From NCBI GenBank assembly GCA_030604325.1, contig JAUVWC010000053.1, forward strand, positions 1 to 7,675: DNA of 7,675 nt, read 5' to 3'. Below, piece after piece: positions 1-6,457 of this stretch. The notes under the pieces are model-generated. The model was not told where the DNA came from. It did not search any database and worked only from the letters and a program-made list of their open reading frames with translations. This DNA comes from Candidatus Zixiibacteriota bacterium (lineage in GTDB: Bacteria > Blakebacterota > Blakebacteria > Blakebacterales > Blakebacteraceae). The translations under genes and the position numbers were made by a program. Positions within the stretch are counted from its first letter, which is position 1, and the number at the start of each line of letters is the position of its first letter.

Positions 1-564
1 CCATGCTCACCAGCGACATCATCAAGTCCCAGGTGGAGGGCATCGTTCGCGATTTCAAGGTGCTGGATATCAAGTACTACGAGACCATGGATGTGGCGAT
101 GATCATCGAGATGCCGTTGACAGGGGCTCTCTACGATGCGCTGCTGCCCGGGAGTGAGGGGGGGCCGGATCGCGGCCGCCACCCCGTCGCAGCCGCCGCC
201 TTCCAGGGCCAGCGGAGCCATCAGTGGACTCATCGTGGATGCAACCGGCCTGGATGTCATGCCCGCCATGGCGCCCAAGATACTGGACGAAGAGGGCAGC
301 GAGGTCTACGGCACCGCGAAGGTGCTGCGGCAGTTCGCGATGACACAGGGTGTGGTGGGCTACCACAACAACGTCCGGGGGGCGAGCCAGGATGAGCGGG
401 TCGCCGGCAATCCCCTGGTGGTGAGAGCCCTGCGGGCGACAGGTCCGAACGGGTGCGACCTGGTGATTTCTTCCGCCGATGCCGCCCAGATCCGCCAGGC
501 GGCCGGCAATTTACCTTTCCTGGATGAGTGCCGGGTTATGATCGTAATCGGAGCCGAGCAGTAG
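1..564 (+). CDS. LPP20-like envelope protein, 5'-partial and frameshifted
   Basis: This is the 3' part of a gene that begins before the window. Frame 3 is read from base 3 (LTSDIIKSQVEGIVRDFKV...) to about base 157, then frame 1 continues to the TAG at 562-564. Removing one G from the seven-G run at 158-164 joins the halves into one product of about 187 visible residues. The N-terminal half resembles the LPP20 domain of small secreted lipoproteins. The C-terminal half carries SGLIVDATGLDVMPAMAPKI, ILDEEGSEVYG, a GVVGY segment, NPLVVRA and a final DECRVMIVIG, a pattern I recall from conserved envelope proteins of Gram-negative bacteria paired with LPP20 domains. A Pro/Ser/Ala-rich linker separates the halves. 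No molecular function is established. It lies 77 bp before the TPR-SLH lipoprotein gene and probably shares its operon. The ATG at base 3 may be internal. Family assignment is from memory; the joined frame is well supported. Confidence 0.72.
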
Positions 565-641
565 GCGGGACCGGCGTGGCCATGGAATCCAGAAGAGAGG
601 AATGACCCGGAACCCCCCAAAATCATTTAAGGAGCGGCGAG

Positions 642-1763
642 ATGAAGCCGATCAAGACACCCTTCACGGTTTCTGTGGCGTTCGTTATTACCGCAGTACT
701 GCTGACAGCCTGTGCCGGCCGGATTCAGCAGCAGTCGGTACTGGACACCGCCGAGGCGCACTACCAGGCCGGTATGGAACTTCTGCGCCAGAAGAAGGTC
801 GAGGAGGCGCGCGCCGAGTTCGAGTACGCCATTGGCCTGGACCGTGACTACGCTCCCGGTTACGAGGGGTTGGGCCTCTGTGAGCTGGAGTGGGGCAGGG
901 GCAGGGAGGCGGAGCGCGAATTCAAGCGGTCGATCGGTAAGGACAAGAACTACGTTCCGGCCCACGTGGGGCTGGGGCGGGCTTACAACCTCCAGGACAG
1001 GCCGAGGCCCGCCATCAGGTCCTTCGAGGACGCCATCGAGATCGATCCCCGCTACGGTCCAGCTTACGACTACCTCGGCCAGACCCATGTCAAGCAGCGA
1101 GACTTTAATGCCGCGGTCGATGCCTACCGCCGCGGTATCTCCGCCCTGCCGGAAAACACGACATTGAACGACGGTTGGCAGCGGGTCAGCGAGGTGCAGC
1201 GGGCGACGATCGGGGTGCCCGACGAGTATATCGAGATTGCCCTCACCGAAGCCGTCGGCCGGGCAGAACTGGCCGTGCTGCTCAACGGGGAACTCGACCT
1301 GGAAGAGATCTTCGTCGGCCGACGCACACCGGAAGAACAGCGCTTTGTCCCACCGGGTCAGCAACGGGACCAGGCGCGGCGTGTGGCCGCACCCAACGAC
1401 GTTTCCGCCGATCACTGGGCGCGCGTACACATCGAACAGGTGGTGAAGTTCGGGGCGATGGACCTCTTCCCGGACGGCTCATTCCGTCCCAACCAGGTCG
1501 TCACCCGTCTGGATATGGCCATGCTCATCCAGCGGGTCCTCGTCGAGGCATGGGACGATGAAAGCCTGAAATCGAAGTTCTTCGGCAGCGCCAGCCCCTT
1601 CCCGGATATTATGAACACCCACTTCTCCTTCAACGCCGTTATGCTGGCGACCACCCGGGGAATCATGGACGGCAAGCCGGATGGGACCTTCCTCCTGGAG
1701 GGAACGCTTCCCGGCCACGAGACGATACTTATTGTTCGTAACCTGAAGGGAGCTCTGAGGTAG
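642..1763 (+). CDS. TPR-repeat lipoprotein with C-terminal SLH motifs
   Basis: This 373-residue exported lipoprotein has a basic N-terminus, a hydrophobic segment (about 8-20) and a lipobox LTAC with the lipidated Cys at residue 24. Four consecutive 34-residue TPR repeats follow (about 37-70, 71-104, 105-138, 139-172), with typical pairs such as AYDYLG and FNAAVDAYRRG, and are likely to bind proteins. The C-terminal third holds SLH (S-layer homology) motifs: a half motif around 204-224 (VGRAELAVLL), a full motif at about 254-303 (DHWA, FPDGSFRP, VTRLDMAMLIQ), and a divergent one at about 319-370 (FPDI, GIMDGKPDGTF). SLH domains bind cell-wall polymers, and in some diderms peptidoglycan, so a role tethering membrane to wall is plausible. 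AAGGAG at 629-634 sits 7 bases before the ATG and fixes the start. The stop is 2 bp before the next GTG start, suggesting translational coupling. Confidence 0.88.
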   Translation: MKPIKTPFTVSVAFVITAVLLTACAGRIQQQSVLDTAEAHYQAGMELLRQKKVEEARAEFEYAIGLDRDYAPGYEGLGLCELEWGRGREAEREFKRSIGKDKNYVPAHVGLGRAYNLQDRPRPAIRSFEDAIEIDPRYGPAYDYLGQTHVKQRDFNAAVDAYRRGISALPENTTLNDGWQRVSEVQRATIGVPDEYIEIALTEAVGRAELAVLLNGELDLEEIFVGRRTPEEQRFVPPGQQRDQARRVAAPNDVSADHWARVHIEQVVKFGAMDLFPDGSFRPNQVVTRLDMAMLIQRVLVEAWDDESLKSKFFGSASPFPDIMNTHFSFNAVMLATTRGIMDGKPDGTFLLEGTLPGHETILIVRNLKGALR

Positions 1764-1765
1764 CC

Positions 1766-2974
1766 GTGTTTCGTCTAAGACTGATGATTGCAGCCGCGCT
1801 GGTACTGGCCCTCGGGGCCTCTGCCAGCCAGGCGTCTGCCCAGCAGCAGATCCCTCAAGAGGGCAAAGAGGTAGTCATCACCGGCATCGGCTCCATCATT
1901 GCCGGAGATAAAGCCAAGGCCAGGGATGACGCCGTCGACAACGCACTCCGCAACGCGGTTCAACAGGTAGTGGGCACGCATGTGGAGAGCGAGACGCTGA
2001 CCGATAACTTCATGCTGGTTGAAGACCGGATCTTGACCCAGACCACCGGCTATATATCGCGATACGAGGTCATCAATGAAATGGAGGAAAGCGATCAGAT
2101 CACGGTTACTGTGCGCGCTGTCGTCAAGGAATCGGATCTGGTCAGCGATCTTGAGGCGATCGGGCTGCTGCTGGCCCAGAAAGACTACCCGCGCCTGCTG
2201 GTGTTAGTGGATGAACAGGTATTCGTGGACGAGGGAGGAGAGGAACGCGCTCCCACGACGATCGACAACCAGACTACGGCGACGGCGCTCATGGAGCTGC
2301 TCTCGCCCAATGGATTCCGCTTCGTCGATCCCGCCATTGTTCGTGCCAGCACCGAATCCAATGTCCTTATGTCCGCGTTGGAAGGGAATGCCGCCCTGGC
2401 GGTTCAGATAGGGCGCGACCACCAGGCGGAAGTAGTAGTGCTGGGCAAGACTGTCGCCAAGCGGGGTACGGCGGCCCAGCGGATGCTAGGCAGCATGGTC
2501 AGCATGCAGGCGTCCGTTAATCTGCAGGCGTATCGGGCTGATACGGGCGAGCATATCGCCGCCGCCCAGGAAACCCAGGCCCAGCTGGGGGGTGGGGCGA
2601 TAGATGCCTCGCAGAGGGCGATTCGCCGGGCAATGGACAGGCTGGGTCCTCGCCTCGAGGAGATGATCCTGGAGGTATGGCGTCGAGAGGTTACCAGCGG
2701 CCAGGTTGTCGAATTGGTGATCATCAACGAGCTGGGATTCGCCGACGTCCGCAGCTTCGTGCAGCTTCTACCCTACTACGTACGCGGAGCCCAGGATGTG
2801 ACCCGCAAGAGCTATGCCGCGCGTCTTGCCACGCTTGAACTTCGTTTCAGGGGGGGAGGCATGGCTCTGGCAGATGAACTCTCATCTAAAGTATGGGAGG
2901 AATTCGAGATAGAAATTATGGATGTGACCGCCAACCGGATCAGGGTCCGCGTAACTCCGAAGGAGGACAGGTGA
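1766..2974 (+). CDS. Exported FlgT-N-like envelope protein
   Basis: The 402-residue product starts with a Sec signal peptide (FRLR, then a hydrophobic core to about 18) and a likely signal peptidase I site at ASA before Q26. There is no lipobox and no Cys. Residues about 34-125 match the pattern of the FlgT N-terminal/LPP20-like domain: a G-x-G-x-I strand, an Ala-rich helix (KARDDAVDNALRNAVQQVVG), a GYISRY segment and a TVTVRAVVKESDL strand. Residues about 141-305 (RLLVLVDE, NGFRFVDPA, AEVVVLGKTVA) resemble the middle domain of FlgT/CsgG-like proteins, and residues 312-398 form a mixed alpha/beta tail. FlgT is a flagellar-ring protein of Vibrio, but nothing flagellar is visible here, so the role is unknown. 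The GTG start is preferred because GAGG at 1757-1760 precedes it by 5 bases; the in-frame ATG at 1784 would remove the charged signal-peptide N-terminus. The stop overlaps the next start. Confidence 0.82.
   Translation: MFRLRLMIAAALVLALGASASQASAQQQIPQEGKEVVITGIGSIIAGDKAKARDDAVDNALRNAVQQVVGTHVESETLTDNFMLVEDRILTQTTGYISRYEVINEMEESDQITVTVRAVVKESDLVSDLEAIGLLLAQKDYPRLLVLVDEQVFVDEGGEERAPTTIDNQTTATALMELLSPNGFRFVDPAIVRASTESNVLMSALEGNAALAVQIGRDHQAEVVVLGKTVAKRGTAAQRMLGSMVSMQASVNLQAYRADTGEHIAAAQETQAQLGGGAIDASQRAIRRAMDRLGPRLEEMILEVWRREVTSGQVVELVIINELGFADVRSFVQLLPYYVRGAQDVTRKSYAARLATLELRFRGGGMALADELSSKVWEEFEIEIMDVTANRIRVRVTPKEDR
2960..2966 (+). promoter_or_regulatory. Ribosome binding site deciding the GTG 2971 start
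   Basis: AAGGAGG, a near-perfect anti-16S match, lies 4 bases before GTG 2971 and inside the last codons of the preceding gene. It favours GTG 2971 over the upstream in-frame ATG at 2893, which would add 26 non-conserved-looking residues before the signal peptide and overlap the preceding gene by 82 bp. Confidence 0.75.
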
Positions 2975-4269
2975 AGGGCCACGGGACTCGCCGACGCAGA
3001 GTCTACATCGGGATAGCTACAGCTCTGGTAATGGCCGCTGGTGTCACCGCGGCCCTGGGGCAGGCGTGGGTCATCGCCAAGGTGAGTTTCTACATGGGGG
3101 AGGTGGGATTCAAGAAGGCTGGCACCGAAGAGTGGGGAGGTATGATGCTTAGTCAACCCCTCTTTACCAGCGATGCGGTCCGGACCGGGATGGAGTCACG
3201 CCTGGAAGTCAAGGTGGGAGAGGAAGGCGTAATCGTCCGCATAGATGAGAATGCCGAACTCGAGGTTTCCACACGCAGCCTCATGGAGTGGAAGGGAGCG
3301 GGGACCAAAGCCAACCTGAGGAGCGGGCGTTTGTGGTCCAATATCCGCCGGCTCGCCGCTGATCGCGAGAACCTGACCATCGAGACCCCGACTGTGCTGG
3401 CTGCGGTGAGGGGCACCGTTTTCCGTATCGATATCCCCAATGTGGCCACCACGATAATGCGGGTCTACCAGGGTGAGGTGGAGGTCCGCGACAACCCGGC
3501 CCCCCCCGGCGGAGGCATGCGGGAGGTAGGTCCTCCCCGCGAGGTCGCCCCTCCCAGGGAGGTGACCCCGCAGCAGTGGCTGGAGCTCGTATCGGCGAAC
3601 CAGCAGCTGATTGTCACGCGAGGCGAACGTCCCCAGATTTCAGATTTCGATGTTGAAGAGGACGCATCGCTCGATTGGGTTCAGTGGAACAAAAAGCGGG
3701 ATAAGGAACTGATTCCTCCCGAGAGCCCTCCGGAAGAGCCACCTGGAGAGGCAGAAGATCAACCCACAGGGCTGGCGGTTGATTTGCTGGTTGTGGGGCA
3801 GGAAGCTCCGAACTTCGCCATGAAGAAGATGGGAACCGTGGAGTATGTCTTTCTGCGTGACTATGCGGGTGAGCTGCGTATTGAGGCCCAGATGAGGGGG
3901 AACGAGCAGCAGGTGGTGGTACTCTCATTCTTCGCCACCTGGTGTAAACCATGCCCCAATGAGATGGCGGTGCTGACCGAGATGGCCAGGGAGTACCAGG
4001 ACCGCGGCGTTCAGTTTTTCTTCGTGAACTTCGGCGAAAACGATAGGATGGCGGCCGCGTGGCTGGAGACGCATCCGGAGATCGAGGGGACAATACTGAT
4101 GGACCCCTTCCTCACTACTGCTAAAAAATACGGGGTGGCAGTACTTCCACGGACGGTGGTGATAGACAAGAACAGAGTCGTCCGATTTATCGAGCAGGGC
4201 TATGATGAGGCACACTATCGAGCGGATGTTACCGCGGCGCTCGAGTCGATACTCAAGTTGGGCAATTAG
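2971..4269 (+). CDS. FecR-domain / thioredoxin-like (TlpA-type) fusion protein
   Basis: This 432-residue product starts at GTG 2971, overlapping the previous stop as GTGA. A run of Arg (7-10) and a hydrophobic segment (11-30) act as signal peptide or membrane anchor, so both domains should be outside the cytoplasm. Residues about 55-173 are a FecR domain: LRSGRLW at 116-122, then NLTIETPTVLAAVRGTVF (134-151) and MRVYQGEVEV (163-172). Three REVxPP-like repeats (184-201) and a Pro/Glu-rich linker (about 249-265) follow. Residues about 272-430 are a TlpA/ResA-like thioredoxin fold with FFATW-CKPC (active Cys 325 and 328) and a cis-Pro in VLPRT (Pro393). These are the only two Cys in the protein. 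The cytoplasmic N-terminus is only about 10 residues, unlike the sigma-binding tail of true FecR, so it is probably not an anti-sigma factor. A role in thiol reduction or redox sensing at the envelope is inferred. Confidence 0.87.
   Translation: MKGHGTRRRRVYIGIATALVMAAGVTAALGQAWVIAKVSFYMGEVGFKKAGTEEWGGMMLSQPLFTSDAVRTGMESRLEVKVGEEGVIVRIDENAELEVSTRSLMEWKGAGTKANLRSGRLWSNIRRLAADRENLTIETPTVLAAVRGTVFRIDIPNVATTIMRVYQGEVEVRDNPAPPGGGMREVGPPREVAPPREVTPQQWLELVSANQQLIVTRGERPQISDFDVEEDASLDWVQWNKKRDKELIPPESPPEEPPGEAEDQPTGLAVDLLVVGQEAPNFAMKKMGTVEYVFLRDYAGELRIEAQMRGNEQQVVVLSFFATWCKPCPNEMAVLTEMAREYQDRGVQFFFVNFGENDRMAAAWLETHPEIEGTILMDPFLTTAKKYGVAVLPRTVVIDKNRVVRFIEQGYDEAHYRADVTAALESILKLGN
3520..3573 (+). repeat. 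Three tandem 18-bp units encoding REV-G/A/T-P-P/Q
   Basis: Three in-frame 18-bp units (3520-3537, 3538-3555, 3556-3573) encode REVGPP, REVAPP and REVTPQ, residues 184-201 of the FecR-thioredoxin protein. They follow directly after the FecR domain and an eight-C run (3500-3507) in another Pro-rich stretch. They probably form an extended spacer and may vary in copy number between strains. Confidence 0.7.
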
Positions 4270-4322
4270 CAGACCGGCTCTATCCATGGTAAGTAGCACG
4301 CGAGTATAAAGCACGCACGAGC

Positions 4323-4802
4323 TTGGACTTCAGAAAGTTGACTTCCTTTAACGAGACAGTAGTGCCCCTGCCCGATGAAGCCGCCACAATGGCGGCTGCT
4401 CGCCGGCTGGCGGCGGATTTCACCTCCGGCAGCGTCGTGGCGCTGGTGGGGCCGCTCGGGGCGGGAAAGACCACGTTCATAAAGGCGGTGGCGGCTGCAC
4501 TCGGTGTGGCCGAAGAGGTCACATCTCCCAGTTTCGTGCGCATGCACATCTACACGGGAGACCTTCCCATCTATCACCTCGATCTGTATCGTGTTGAAGG
4601 CCCGGCCGAGTTCCTGGCCCTGGGTCTCGATGAGTGGCTGGACACTGACGGCGTCACATTGATCGAGTGGGCCGAGCGGGCGGCGGAACTGCTCCCCGTC
4701 CATACTATCACCGTCTCCCTGGATTATTCGGAAGACGCCCTCAGCCGAATCATGACCGTCACAGCCAGACCCCCCGGGCTGCTGAGACCGCAAGAGGTTT
4801 GA
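4323..4802 (+). CDS. tsaE: tRNA threonylcarbamoyladenosine biosynthesis ATPase TsaE
   Basis: The 159-residue product has the usual TsaE (YjeE) length and motifs: Walker A GPLGAGKT at 43-50 with Lys49 and Thr50 for nucleotide and Mg binding, TSPSF at 67-71 (the family's S-P-T/S-F motif), HLDLYR at 85-90 and IEWAER at 114-119. TsaE is the cytoplasmic P-loop ATPase that works with TsaB and TsaD to form t6A at position 37 of ANN-decoding tRNAs. The furthest upstream usable start is TTG 4323, because an in-frame TAA lies at 4290-4292 and no ATG or GTG occurs between. No clear Shine-Dalgarno precedes it. The in-frame ATG at 4389 would still leave Walker A intact but would remove the first beta strand. 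It sits 53 bp after the FecR-thioredoxin gene and 34 bp before the phosphatase gene. No tsaB or tsaD neighbour is seen in this window. Confidence 0.93.
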   Translation: MDFRKLTSFNETVVPLPDEAATMAAARRLAADFTSGSVVALVGPLGAGKTTFIKAVAAALGVAEEVTSPSFVRMHIYTGDLPIYHLDLYRVEGPAEFLALGLDEWLDTDGVTLIEWAERAAELLPVHTITVSLDYSEDALSRIMTVTARPPGLLRPQEV

Positions 4803-4836
4803 GTTAACAGGCTGTAATCAGACGGTCGATATCAAG

Positions 4837-6245
4837 ATGACGGATCACTCTCCCCAAAACTCATCCCCCGCGAAGAAATCATCCGCCAAGAAAGATAAAA
4901 CACCGAGGCATTCCTCCTCTAAAACTACATCCTCTAAAATTACATCTAGGACGAGATCTAAGGAAATAATCATATCCGCTCTGGAGACGGCGCAGCAGGA
5001 GATCGCCAAACTCTCGGCCCTGATCAGTGCTTCCCAGACCATCAATTCCACCCTGGAACTGGACGAGGTCCTCGACCGCATCCTCCTGACGGCCACCGAG
5101 AACGTGCGGGCGGACCGGGGGACGATATACCTGGTCGATGAACCGAACGGTGAGATCTGGTCGAAGGTCCTTCAGGGCGAGGAGAAGCTGGAGATACGCC
5201 TGCCGCTCGGCAGGGGCTGGCCGGCTATGTAGCCCAGACCGGAGAGGTCATCATCCTCGATGACGCCTATTCCGATCCCCGCTTCAATCGGGAGGTAGAC
5301 AGGGAGAGCGGTTACCGCACGAAATCGATGCTCACCACTCCCATGCGCGACAAGGAGGGTAAGATCATCGGGGTGTTCCAGCTCCTCAACAAGGCGGACG
5401 ACCTGTTCAACCAGGATGACGTCAGTTTCCTCGACGCGCTCTCGGCCCACGCGGCGATCGCCCTCGAGAACGCTTTCCTGCTGAAGGAGTCACTCGAGAA
5501 GAAGGAGCTGGAAAAGGAACTGGAGGTTGCAGGGGGAATACAGAAGCGGCTGCTGCCGGCAGACTCGCCCGATATCGAAGGTTTCGAGCTGCTGGGGCTC
5601 TGCTCGCCGTGCGAGGCGGTCGGCGGGGACAGCTACGACTTCATTGAGCTCGACGAAGGGCGGTGGCTGATCACGATAGCAGATGTTGTGGGTCACGGTG
5701 TTCCGGCGGCCATGTTGATGGCGAACCTCTATGCCACCCTGCGCAGTCACTCCCAGTACGGTCACGAGCTGACCTCAATGGTGGCCAGGGTCAACGATTT
5801 TATCCACCGTTCGACCAGCACCAGCCAGTTCATCACCATGTTCTGCGGGATCCTCGATCCGCAGACAGGTGAATTCACCTTCACCAATGCCGGGCACAAC
5901 CCACCCTATGTCCTCCGCACGAATGCGGAACCTGACCAGACCCTCGAGACCATGGAAGAAGGGGGCATTCCCCTGGGAATGATGCCCTCGATGCCCTACA
6001 GCTCCGGGGCGGTCACCATGGAGAAGGGGGACATCCTCTTCCTGTTTACCGACGGGGTGACCGAGGTGATGAACGAGAAGGGGGAACTGCTGGGCGAGGA
6101 GGCCCTCGAGGAATGCCTGAAGCAGTCGGTGGGTCTCCCCCTGGCCAGCATCATTCACGAGGTCCAGGTGGAGGTCCGCTCCCACTCCGGAGACACTCCC
6201 TACGAAGACGATGTGACTATGGTAGGTATGCAGCGGTTGCCCTGA
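4837..6245 (+). CDS. GAF-domain PPM/SpoIIE-type serine phosphatase (RsbU-like), frameshifted
   Basis: Frame 1 runs from ATG 4837 to a TAG at 5230-5232; frame 3 continues without a break from about 5217 to TGA 6245. Adding one base at the GGGG run 5213-5216 restores a 469-residue protein (LPLGRG-LAGYVAQTGEVI). Residues 1-45 are a Ser/Lys/Thr-rich low-complexity tail, about 50-215 a GAF domain (small-ligand or signal sensor), about 212-236 a coiled-coil linker (LEKKELEKELEVA), and about 237-467 a PP2C/SpoIIE phosphatase. Metal-ligand motifs are all present: GGD at 263-265, IADVVGHG at 281-288, FTDGVTE at 404-410 and DDVT at 458-461. Such enzymes dephosphorylate Ser/Thr on anti-anti-sigma (STAS) proteins in partner-switching pathways; the partner is not in this window. 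As written, translation gives a truncated GAF half, and a second product could start at ATG 5328 with the linker and phosphatase only. No clear Shine-Dalgarno precedes 4837. Confidence 0.88.
4916..4945 (+). repeat. Tandem 15-bp repeat in low-complexity N-terminus
   Basis: Two adjacent 15-bp units (4916-4930 and 4931-4945) differ at one base, C versus T. They encode part of the SSKTTSSKITS stretch at the N-terminus of the GAF-phosphatase. The surrounding 4890-4975 stretch is noticeably richer in A and T than the rest of the window. Confidence 0.7.
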
Positions 6246-6257
6246 ACGCCCACTCGA

Positions 6258-6286
6258 TTGACACCCCTCGGTATGCCCAGCATATT
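6258..6286 (+). promoter_or_regulatory. Sigma-70-type promoter for tRNA-Leu
   Basis: A perfect TTGACA (-35) at 6258-6263 is followed by a 17-base spacer and CATATT (-10, 4 of 6 matches to TATAAT) at 6281-6286. Transcription would start near 6293, about 40 bases before the mature tRNA 5' end. The stretch after the -10 (CCTCGG) is C/G-rich, as in stringently controlled stable-RNA promoters. The placement just after the phosphatase gene and before the tRNA supports the call. Confidence 0.68.
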
Positions 6287-6302
6287 TCCTCGGTCGGGCA
6301 TA
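6272..6302 (+). repeat. Inverted repeat flanking the -10 element
   Basis: TATGCCC (6272-6278) and GGGCATA (6296-6302) are exact reverse complements separated by 17 bases. In RNA the stem extends by two G-U pairs and one C-G pair. The arms enclose the predicted -10 and transcription start. No T run follows, so it is a poor intrinsic terminator; an operator is possible but unproven. Confidence 0.5.
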
Positions 6303-6333
6303 TTGTTGAAAACACGATGATTCCGCATTGCCG

Positions 6334-6418
6334 GCGAGAGTGGCGGAACTGGTAGACGCGCAGGGTTTAGGACCCTGTGGGCTATCCCGTGGGGGTTCGA
6401 GTCCCCCCTCTCGCACCA
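6334..6418 (+). tRNA. tRNA-Leu (anticodon UAG)
   Basis: A complete class II tRNA. The acceptor stem GCGAGAG (6334-6340) pairs fully with CTCTCGC (6408-6414), followed by discriminator A6415 and encoded CCA (6416-6418). The D arm contains the conserved CTGGTAGAC segment. The anticodon stem CAGGG/CCCTG (6361-6365, 6373-6377) closes loop TTTAGGA, giving anticodon TAG at 6368-6370, which reads CUA and other CUN Leu codons. A long variable arm (6378-6390, GGG/CCC stem) and the T arm GGGGG-TTCGAGT-CCCCC (6391-6407) complete the fold. A Leu tRNA directly before tig is a recurring arrangement in several bacterial phyla, from memory. Confidence 0.97.
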
Positions 6419-6435
6419 GTGAGAAGTTTAGAAAT

Positions 6436-6455
6436 GGCTTCGAGAGTCGAGAGCC
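6436..6455 (+). other. Stem-loop between tRNA-Leu and tig
   Basis: GGCT-TCGA (6436-6443) can pair with TCGA and AGCC (6447-6450, 6452-6455) with a single bulged G6451 and a three-base GAG loop, giving 8 bp. No U tract follows. It could help 3' processing of the tRNA precursor or belong to a tig leader. Confidence 0.45.
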
Positions 6456-6457
6456 GA

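Noticed and set aside
602..847. Plus-strand 81-codon frame with AGAGAGG just upstream of its ATG
   Set aside because: Overlaps the lipoprotein gene out of frame for most of its length, the purine run is only one base from the ATG, and the product has no recognisable features.
627..1430. Minus-strand 267-codon open frame
   Set aside because: Antisense to the TPR-SLH lipoprotein gene, whose repeats, lipobox and SLH motifs are clear; no recognisable motif in the antisense product and GC-rich DNA makes such frames common.
2893..2970. Upstream ATG 2893 as start of the FecR-thioredoxin gene
   Set aside because: It would put 26 polar residues before the signal segment and overlap the preceding gene by 82 bp, while GTG 2971 has AAGGAGG four bases upstream.
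3500..3507. Eight-C run as a third frameshift site
   Set aside because: The reading frame is continuous across it, with FecR motifs before and thioredoxin motifs after.
4305..4310. TATAAA as a -10 element for tsaE
   Set aside because: The sequence at the -35 position (about 4282-4287, ATCCAT) does not match, and the gene is tightly packed with its neighbours.
158..5216. Programmed ribosomal frameshifting at the two G runs
   Set aside because: Neither site has a classical slippery heptamer with a clear downstream structure, and the shifts are in opposite directions in functionally unrelated genes; sequence error is the simpler reading.
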